64,000 bases of DNA. Origin: CAVUFH01 sp963740835 (lineage in GTDB: Bacteria > Actinomycetota > Acidimicrobiia > IMCC26256 > PALSA-610). Location of the stretch: contig CAVUFH010000007.1 in assembly GCA_963740835.1 (NCBI GenBank), positions 248,001 to 312,000 of the forward strand. The letters are read 5' to 3'. The translations under genes were made by a program, and so were the position numbers. The notes below the pieces were generated by a model. It was not told the origin of the DNA. It saw only the letters and a list, made by a program, of their open reading frames with translations, and did not search any database. Positions 58,403-64,000 of the stretch are shown piece after piece. Every line of letters begins with the position of its first letter. Positions within the stretch are counted from its first letter, which is position 1.

Positions 58403-60202
58403 TCAGCGGCGACGGTCGTCCAGGGACGCGATGCCCGCGAATTCGGCCATCGCCGATCGGCGCTCGACCTTCGGCCCTTTGGGCGGCTCGGGTGCCGGAG
58501 CCTCCGGTTCCGGTGCGGGAGCGGCTTCGACGGCCGGTTCGGCCGCCGCGGCCGGCGCCGGCACCTCCACCCGGGCGGGCGGCATTGGTGGAGGTGGCGG
58601 CGCGGCGACCGGCGGCGCGGCGACGGCAGTTGGATCGGGTTCGGCGCGCCCTGTCGCGACCGCGCGCGCGTCGACGGAAGCCGTCGAGTGGAGCCGCCGC
58701 AGCTCCTCCTCGGCTTCACGGACGCGCAACTGCTCCTGCGACAGGGCGCGCTCGAGTTCGCCGACCTGGCGCAGCGCGACATCGCGCCGCTCCAACGACG
58801 ACGCGAGTCCACGCTCGAGTTCCTGAACCTGCTTCGCAAAGGCATCGCGCGCCGCGTGCGCGTCGGCCAACGCGTCTTCGTCCACCGTCGACACTGGGAC
58901 TGCCGACGCCGCCGCGGTGCGTTCCGCCAGTTCGACGCGGAGATCCGAGACCTCCTGCATCAGCGAGTCGTGCTCGGCTTCCGCGATGTCGAGCAGGCGT
59001 TCGAGCTCGCGGACCTTCTCGTTCGACGCGGTCTTGGCATTCGCGGCTTCGACGAGCTCGGTCAGCTTGGCGACTTCCTGCGCGAGCGCGTCGCGTTCAC
59101 GCGTGGACGTCGCCAGCTCGATCCGGAGCTTCGTGACCTGCTGGTCGAGATCGTTCGGCGCGGCGCGCAACTCGTCCAGCTGCTCTTGGAGCAGCGCGCG
59201 TTGCTCGTCGAGCACGCGGACGCGGTCGATCGCGGCGCCGTGCGCGACCACCGCGCCTTCGAGCTCGGCTTCGAGCTGCTCCATCTGACCGAGCGATCGG
59301 AGGCTCTCTTGGCTCCGCACCCGCGCCGCGTCGAGCTCCTCGGTCAGCTCCGCCGCGTGCGCCATGGCGTTGTCGGTGCGCGCCCGCTCGGCGGTGAGGT
59401 TCGCCTCGAGCTCGGCGACGAGGTTCTCGAGGTCAGCGACGGTCTGGGTCAGATCGCGACCCCGGAAGTCCTCGGCCGCCATCACGACCTCGTTCGCGAG
59501 CTGGTCGCGCTCGGCCAGCGCGTCGCGCAGCGCGGCTTCGGTGACGGCGAGCCGCTGCAGCTCCTCGTCGGCCCGGCGGCGGGCGTTCTCGGTGAGGGTC
59601 TCGAGCCGGTGCTCGGCCTGCCGGCGCGCTTCCATCGCGGCGTCCGCGTCGGCCTGGGCCTTCGCCTTGGCCTGTTGCTCGTCGCGCAGCCGGTCGGAGA
59701 ACTCGGACATCAGCGCGCGGTCACTGTCGAGCGCGGTCCGTAGCCGCTCGATCTCTCCAAGCGCGCGGTTGTGGTCCTCGGAGACCGCCTCGACCTCGGC
59801 GAGCACTTCCTTGCGGGCCTCGCGCTCGGCGGTGTAGCGAGCCTGCGCGACCCGGAGCCGTTCGCTCTCCTGGGTGCGCTCGATGTCGCGTCGCAGCGAG
59901 CCGACCTCGCGCTCGAGCTTGCGGCGGATGCCGGCTTCGGCTTCGAGGCGTTTGTGCTCGGCCTGCAGGGCCCGGCGGGCTTCCTCGGCGGACCGGAGGT
60001 TGCGGCCGACCGCCTCCTCGACGTCCTCGATCCGGCGGCGACCACGGTTCGACGGGATGGAATCGAGGCTGACGGGGTCGACGTGGAGAACGGGCTGCGC
60101 CACCACCTCCGGACCCGCCACCAGGTCATCGAGCAGGAGCTTGCGCCGCGCGTCCTCGACACCGGACCCCCGGGTGGGCGGAGGCGACGGAGCAGGGGCC
60201 AT
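58403..60202 (-). CDS. Long coiled-coil protein with proline/alanine-rich tail
   Basis: A 599-residue protein dominated by a coiled coil from about residue 60 to 490, rich in Glu, Arg, Ala and Leu heptads (for example RRIEDVEEAVGRNLRSAEE and ALRDALAERDQLANEV). A proline- and alanine-rich linker (APPPPPMPPA) with about 90 residues follows and ends in SLDDRRR. No signal peptide or membrane segment is seen. It could be a structural scaffold like those at actinobacterial poles or chromosomes, but no family is recognised. The high-charge repeats also create long spurious frames on the other strand. Confidence 0.7.
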   Translation of the reverse strand: MAPAPSPPPTRGSGVEDARRKLLLDDLVAGPEVVAQPVLHVDPVSLDSIPSNRGRRRIEDVEEAVGRNLRSAEEARRALQAEHKRLEAEAGIRRKLEREVGSLRRDIERTQESERLRVAQARYTAEREARKEVLAEVEAVSEDHNRALGEIERLRTALDSDRALMSEFSDRLRDEQQAKAKAQADADAAMEARRQAEHRLETLTENARRRADEELQRLAVTEAALRDALAERDQLANEVVMAAEDFRGRDLTQTVADLENLVAELEANLTAERARTDNAMAHAAELTEELDAARVRSQESLRSLGQMEQLEAELEGAVVAHGAAIDRVRVLDEQRALLQEQLDELRAAPNDLDQQVTKLRIELATSTRERDALAQEVAKLTELVEAANAKTASNEKVRELERLLDIAEAEHDSLMQEVSDLRVELAERTAAASAVPVSTVDEDALADAHAARDAFAKQVQELERGLASSLERRDVALRQVGELERALSQEQLRVREAEEELRRLHSTASVDARAVATGRAEPDPTAVAAPPVAAPPPPPMPPARVEVPAPAAAAEPAVEAAPAPEPEAPAPEPPKGPKVERRSAMAEFAGIASLDDRRR

Positions 60203-60286
60203 CAGCGACTGTTGTCGGCGCAGCGCCCCGCGTTCTTGAACGCAACTTCGCGGAAATCAGCTTGAGCGGGGCCGCGAGGTGCCAGC

Positions 60287-61078
60287 ATGCTGTCCAGAGT
60301 GGCTGGGGTAGAACGCAGGCGCGTGGAGCATCGGCGCGGGATTTTCACCCGTTTCTGGGAAGCTCGCTACGGAGGCGTGCTCCTCCGCGAGTTCCTGCTC
60401 CTCGCGTTCATGCTCTGGCTCTACAAGTACGTGCGGTACCTCGCCAAGCACGACACCGCGGACGCGTTCCAGAACGCGGGCCGCGTGGTGCACTTCGAGC
60501 GGGCGCTCGGGCTCGGGTTCGAAGCGCCGCTGCAGCAGTTGCTGCTCCCGTACCGCGGGGTGATCGGCTTCTTCAACCGCTACTACGTGACGGTCCACTT
60601 CGTCGGCACCGTCGCGTTCCTGGTGTGGGCGTTCGTACGATCGTTGAGTCAGTATCGCCGCATCCGTTCGGTGCTCGTCGCGGTGACGCTCGGTGCACTC
60701 GCGATCCATGTCGTGTTCCCGCTCGCGCCGCCGCGCATGATGCCGGGCTTCGTCGACACGATGGTCCTGTACGGCCCCAACCCCTATAACTCGCACGCGG
60801 TGCAGTCGTTCGCGAACCAGTTCGCGGCGATGCCGTCACTCCACGTCGGCTGGGCGCTCATCGTGGCGTGGGGCGTGATCACGATCAGCAGCTCACGTTT
60901 CCGCTGGTTGATCATCGCCCACCCGGTGCTCACCGTCCTCACGATCACCATCACCGCCAACCACTACTGGCTCGACGGTGCGGTCGCCGCGGTGCTCGTC
61001 GCGTGGGCGGTCGTCGTGGTTGGTCAGCCCGCAGAAGAGCGCGTGCCCCGGTCCACCTTCGCGCCGGCCTCGGGTTAG
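60287..61078 (+). CDS. PAP2-family inositolphosphotransferase/phosphatase-like membrane protein
   Basis: A 263-residue membrane protein of the PAP2 superfamily with about six helices. The motifs are VFPLAPPRMMPGF, FAAMPSLHVGWALIVAWG (the SxxxxH-type core with a histidine) and ITITANHYWLDGAVAAVLV. This pattern is like inositolphosphotransferase (Ipt/Aur1-like) PAP2_3 proteins of actinobacteria and may act on lipid-linked headgroups. A GTG at 60323 with TAGAAC 8 bases upstream is an alternative start that would shorten the N-terminus by 12 residues. Its stop shares bases with that of the next, convergent gene. Confidence 0.82.
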   Translation: MLSRVAGVERRRVEHRRGIFTRFWEARYGGVLLREFLLLAFMLWLYKYVRYLAKHDTADAFQNAGRVVHFERALGLGFEAPLQQLLLPYRGVIGFFNRYYVTVHFVGTVAFLVWAFVRSLSQYRRIRSVLVAVTLGALAIHVVFPLAPPRMMPGFVDTMVLYGPNPYNSHAVQSFANQFAAMPSLHVGWALIVAWGVITISSSRFRWLIIAHPVLTVLTITITANHYWLDGAVAAVLVAWAVVVVGQPAEERVPRSTFAPASG

Positions 61079-62370
61079 CGGAGCGCGGCGGCCGCGGCGC
61101 GTAGCTCGGCGCGGAAGTCCGGATGCGCGATCTCGGTCAGGGCCTCGGCGCGCTCCCGCATGGTGCGCCCGCGAAGCTCGGCGATGCCGTGTTCGGTGAC
61201 CACGACGTCGACCTGGTGTCGAGGGCTCGTGACGGTCGCACCCTCGGGTGCGGTGGCGACGATGCGCGACAGGGGTGACTCGCCCGTGCCCGCAGTCGCG
61301 GGGAGGCACACCAGCGACCGGTCCTCGAGCTGGAGCCCGGACGCCGCGACGAAGTCCTCGTGGCCGCCGATGCCGGAGTACTGCCGGCCGCCGAGCCGGT
61401 CGGCCACGACCTGGCCGTAGAGGTCGACGGCGATCGCCCCGTTGATCGAGACGATGTCGTGGTTGGCCGCGACCACGTGAGGCGCGTTCACGATGTCGAC
61501 CGGCAGGAAGCGGACGCCCTCGTTCCCGTCCAGCCACTCGTAGAGCTCCGGCGTACCCAGCGCGAACGTGCACACGGAGAACCCGTCGTACTGACCCTTG
61601 CGCAGGTTCGTGACCTTGCCCGCCCGGTGGAGCTCCATGAGGCCGGTCGTGAACATCTCCGAGTGCACGCCGTAGTCGCCACCGTCGCTCTGCGCGAGCA
61701 ACGAGACGATGGTCGACGGGATCGCGCCGATGCCCGTCTGCAACGTGCAGCCGTCGTGCACGAACGTCGCCGCGTGCGCGGCGATCGCCCGCTCGACGTC
61801 CGAGGCGGGCGGATCCAGGAGCGGGAACGGCGGGTGGTCGCCCGCGACGACCACGTCGACCGCGTCGACGTTCACACGGTGCGCGTGGTCGGGTGGGAGT
61901 CCGAGCGTGCGCGGGAGGTGGGGGTTCGCCTCGACGACGAGCAACCGATCCGGGTCTTCGGCGGCCCGTTGTATCTCGCGCACCGTCGCGCCCGCGTGCA
62001 GCGACAGGCTCATCCAGCCGTCGGCATCGGGCGGTGTCGCGCAGGTTGCGACGATGCGCGGCGCGAACTGCTCGGCGACCGTCACGAAGCGCCGGAAGTC
62101 GGCGGGCACGAACTCGATGCGGGCACCGTTGTCGACCAGCACGCGCTCGGCCGGCCCGAAGAAACCGCTGACGTAGCGGACTCCCGGTCGGCTGAAGAGT
62201 GCGTAGAGGTCCAGCAGCAGCGCACCGAAGATGTCGAGGTGCTCCCAGTCGTCGCGCTCCCCCAGCGCGTGCAGGAGCGACGACGGGTGACCCGGACCGA
62301 GCGGGATCCCGAAGGTGTCGCGTGGGCGGAACAACGCGACCGCCTCCGGGAGAGTGCACTCCTTCGCCAA
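61075..62370 (-). CDS. Acetyl-CoA hydrolase/transferase family protein
   Basis: A 431-residue class I CoA-transferase family protein. The N-terminal TLPEAVALFRPRDTFGIPLGPG is followed by TFVHDGCTLQTGIGAIPSTIVSLL and the conserved YSGIGGHEDFVAAS, where the family's catalytic glutamate region sits, and VVTEHGIAELRGRTMRERAEALTEIAHPDFR at the end. Such enzymes move CoA between acyl groups, for example from acetyl- or 4-hydroxybutyryl-CoA. The start is a TTG at 62370 with AAGGGG just before; a short CCAAG-CCC-CTTGG repeat covers it. Confidence 0.87.
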   Translation of the reverse strand: MAKECTLPEAVALFRPRDTFGIPLGPGHPSSLLHALGERDDWEHLDIFGALLLDLYALFSRPGVRYVSGFFGPAERVLVDNGARIEFVPADFRRFVTVAEQFAPRIVATCATPPDADGWMSLSLHAGATVREIQRAAEDPDRLLVVEANPHLPRTLGLPPDHAHRVNVDAVDVVVAGDHPPFPLLDPPASDVERAIAAHAATFVHDGCTLQTGIGAIPSTIVSLLAQSDGGDYGVHSEMFTTGLMELHRAGKVTNLRKGQYDGFSVCTFALGTPELYEWLDGNEGVRFLPVDIVNAPHVVAANHDIVSINGAIAVDLYGQVVADRLGGRQYSGIGGHEDFVAASGLQLEDRSLVCLPATAGTGESPLSRIVATAPEGATVTSPRHQVDVVVTEHGIAELRGRTMRERAEALTEIAHPDFRAELRAAAAALR

Positions 62371-62375
62371 GCCCC

Positions 62376-62412
62376 TTGGCTATCAGAGTGGATGCGCCTG
62401 TTGGCTATCAGA
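62376..62412. repeat. Pair of 12-base direct repeats before the CoA transferase
   Basis: TTGGCTATCAGA occurs at 62376-62387 and 62401-62412 with a 25-base period, between the MMPL stop and the TTG start of the acetyl-CoA hydrolase gene. The second copy covers the MMPL stop codon. They may be binding sites for a regulator of the downstream gene. Confidence 0.35.
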
Positions 62413-64000
62413 CCGGCACGGGCTCAGAAGGTACCGGCGCGCTGGGTGCCGGCGGCTCGGCCGGCGGTCCATCGTCCACGATCTCGCGCACGCCGAATCG
62501 TTCGTAGAACCGGCGCAGCGGCACGGGTGCCCACCAGTTCGCGTCGCCCGCGAGTCGCATGAACGCGGGCACGAGCGTGGCCCGCACTATCGTCGCGTCC
62601 ATCAACACCGCGAGCGTCAGACCGATGCCGAACAGCTTGATGAAGCTCACACCCGAGGTCGCGAACGCGAGGAACGTGATCGCGAGCAACGCCGCGGCCG
62701 CGGTGACGATGCGGCCGGTGCGTTCGAGGCCGGTGGCGATCGACTGCACGTTGTCGCCGGTGCGGTCGTGCTCCTCCTTGATGCGTGACAACAGGAACAC
62801 CTCGTAGTCCATGCTCAAACCGAACGCGATGCAGAACATCAGGATCGGCGTGGTCGTGTCGAGGGTGCCGGTGGGCGTGAAGTCGAGGATGCGGGAACCG
62901 TGTCCCTCCTGGAAGATCCATACCATCGCCCCGAAGGTCGCGGTGAGCGACAACAGGTTGAGCACGAGCGCCTTCGCCGGCACGAGCAGGCTGCCGAACA
63001 TCATGAACAGCAGGACGAACGTCGCCACCGCGATGATGAGGCCGGCGTACGGCAGGCGAGCGACGATCGATGACTTCGTGTCGACGAGTTGGGCGGCAGA
63101 CCCGCCGACGAGCCGATCGAACGGCGCGTCGATGGCGCGGATGTCGTGGACGAGCGCTTCACCCGCGGGTGACACCGCCTCGACCGACGGCACGACGCTC
63201 ACCCACGTGCCGCGTGCGCCGGCGAACCGTTGCGACGCTTCACCGGGCGGCGCGACCAGCTGACCGCCGGCGAAGCTGCCGCTCGCCGCGTCGACACGTG
63301 CGACGCCGTCGAGCGCAGAGATCGTGATCGCGTACTGCGTGACCGCGGCCGGATCGTTCTCGTCGGGGATGACTACGCCGAAGGCCTCGTCTTCGTTGCT
63401 CGCGAACTCGGCCCGCAGCGTGTCGGACACCTCACGGCTCTTCGCACCCGGCGGCAGCACGCGGTCGTCCGGAAGGCCGAACACGACGCTGAGGAACGGC
63501 AGGCCGAGGAACACGAGCAGGGCGATGACCGCGGTCGCCACGGTGATGGGCCGTTTCATCACGCGCATCGCCATGCGGTGCCAGAACCCCGAGCTCTCCG
63601 GGTGAGGCGAGCGCCGGAAGATGCGACCCGCGTCGACACGGGTCCCGAGCACCGCGAGCAGGGCGGGAAGCGCGACGGTCGACGCAAGCGCGGCGACGAC
63701 GACCACCGCGACGCCCGCATAGGCGAAGGACCGGAGGAAGTAGAGCGGGAAGATCAGCAGTGCCGACAACGACACCGCGACCGTGACCGCGCTGAACGCA
63801 ACCGTGCGACCGGCACGCTCGACGGTGCGCACGACCGCGGTGTGCGGGTCGTAGCCCGCGTGCAGTTCTTCGCGGTAGCGCGACACGACGAACAGCGAGT
63901 AGTCGATGGCGAGACCGAGCCCGAGTGCGGTCGTCAGGTTGATCGAGAAGATCGACACGTCGGTGAGCGCACCGATGATGGAGAGCGCGAGGAACGTGCC
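62408..64000 (-). CDS. MMPL/RND-family transporter, N-terminus outside the window
   Basis: At least 530 residues of an MMPL-type RND transporter; the gene starts beyond the right edge. Seen are NLTTALGLGLAIDYSLFVVSRYREEL (TM4-5 region), a periplasmic domain with LPDDRVLPPGAKSREVSDTLRAEF, and the second helix bundle with FGLSMDYEVFLLSRIKEEHDRTG and VLMDATIVRATLVPAFMRL. The tail is proline-rich. Actinobacterial MmpL proteins export lipids or siderophore-like molecules. Two GxxxDY motifs in TM4 and TM10 carry the proton-relay aspartates. Confidence 0.9.
   Translation of the reverse strand, partial: GTFLALSIIGALTDVSIFSINLTTALGLGLAIDYSLFVVSRYREELHAGYDPHTAVVRTVERAGRTVAFSAVTVAVSLSALLIFPLYFLRSFAYAGVAVVVVAALASTVALPALLAVLGTRVDAGRIFRRSPHPESSGFWHRMAMRVMKRPITVATAVIALLVFLGLPFLSVVFGLPDDRVLPPGAKSREVSDTLRAEFASNEDEAFGVVIPDENDPAAVTQYAITISALDGVARVDAASGSFAGGQLVAPPGEASQRFAGARGTWVSVVPSVEAVSPAGEALVHDIRAIDAPFDRLVGGSAAQLVDTKSSIVARLPYAGLIIAVATFVLLFMMFGSLLVPAKALVLNLLSLTATFGAMVWIFQEGHGSRILDFTPTGTLDTTTPILMFCIAFGLSMDYEVFLLSRIKEEHDRTGDNVQSIATGLERTGRIVTAAAALLAITFLAFATSGVSFIKLFGIGLTLAVLMDATIVRATLVPAFMRLAGDANWWAPVPLRRFYERFGVREIVDDGPPAEPPAPSAPVPSEPVPV

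Overview
The window is high-GC, gene-dense DNA from an actinobacterium. Evidence for this is a mycothiol-dependent formaldehyde dehydrogenase (mscR-like), an F420-type LLM oxidoreductase, a mycobacterial LigB-type ATP ligase, an IdeR-type iron box and many GTG starts. The wealth of acyl-CoA dehydrogenases, acyl-CoA ligases, CoA transferases and amidohydrolase-2 proteins suggests an Acidimicrobiia-like or related free-living catabolic lineage (inference). I see no rRNA, tRNA, prophage, insertion sequence or CRISPR, and no gene-free stretch above 300 bases.

Layout. 0-6 kb: small enzymes, LigB and two cupins. 6-9.5 kb: a five-gene minus-strand operon (amidohydrolase, 2OG-Fe(II) dioxygenase, formaldehyde-activating-enzyme homologue, SCO6745-like protein, cupin). 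9.5-12.5 kb: a second amidohydrolase, an oxidoreductase, then an iron-storage pair (Bfd-like ferredoxin and bacterioferritin) behind an IdeR-like box. 12.5-24 kb: two divergent acyl-CoA dehydrogenases, a FAD oxidase, an SDR with a QueA-like gene, a sulfatase, a VOC protein, a ThDP enzyme, a GlcD-type oxidase, superoxide dismutase and a LysE exporter. 24-37 kb: a DUF2207 membrane protein, acyl-CoA ligases and dehydrogenase, the mscR/metallohydrolase pair, a Rieske oxygenase, and a ligase/CoA-transferase pair. 37-46 kb: a heme-motif lipoprotein, small enzymes, PAP2, an ECF42-type sigma factor with its DGPF partner, and metY-metX for methionine. 46-58 kb: a TPR protein, a minisatellite-bearing small membrane protein, an aldo/keto reductase, and a catabolic module. 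That module is ADC-like protein, amidohydrolase, TetR, LLM oxidoreductase and acyl-CoA ligase, divergent from an SDR and another amidohydrolase, with tandem TetR-type palindromes and a tandem-repeat leader between them. 58-64 kb: a coiled-coil protein, a PAP2-family protein, an acetyl-CoA hydrolase/transferase and an MMPL transporter that runs off the end.

Three things cut across the annotation. First, about a dozen genes are interrupted by frameshifts, and 18 of the 19 I can place are one surplus base, often in a short homopolymer. I therefore read most of them as sequence errors rather than real decay, and I reject several apparent gene fusions they create. Second, at least 18 genes have a -10-like hexamer ending 6-7 bases before the start codon with no room for a Shine-Dalgarno site, which points to leaderless transcription. 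Third, intergenic spaces carry a family of long nested inverted repeats, two of which show compensatory changes in both arms.

The most distinctive candidate systems are the dioxygenase/Fae-like operon at 5.9-9.4 kb, which may couple oxidative demethylation to formaldehyde capture, and the TetR-controlled catabolic module at 50.6-58.3 kb.
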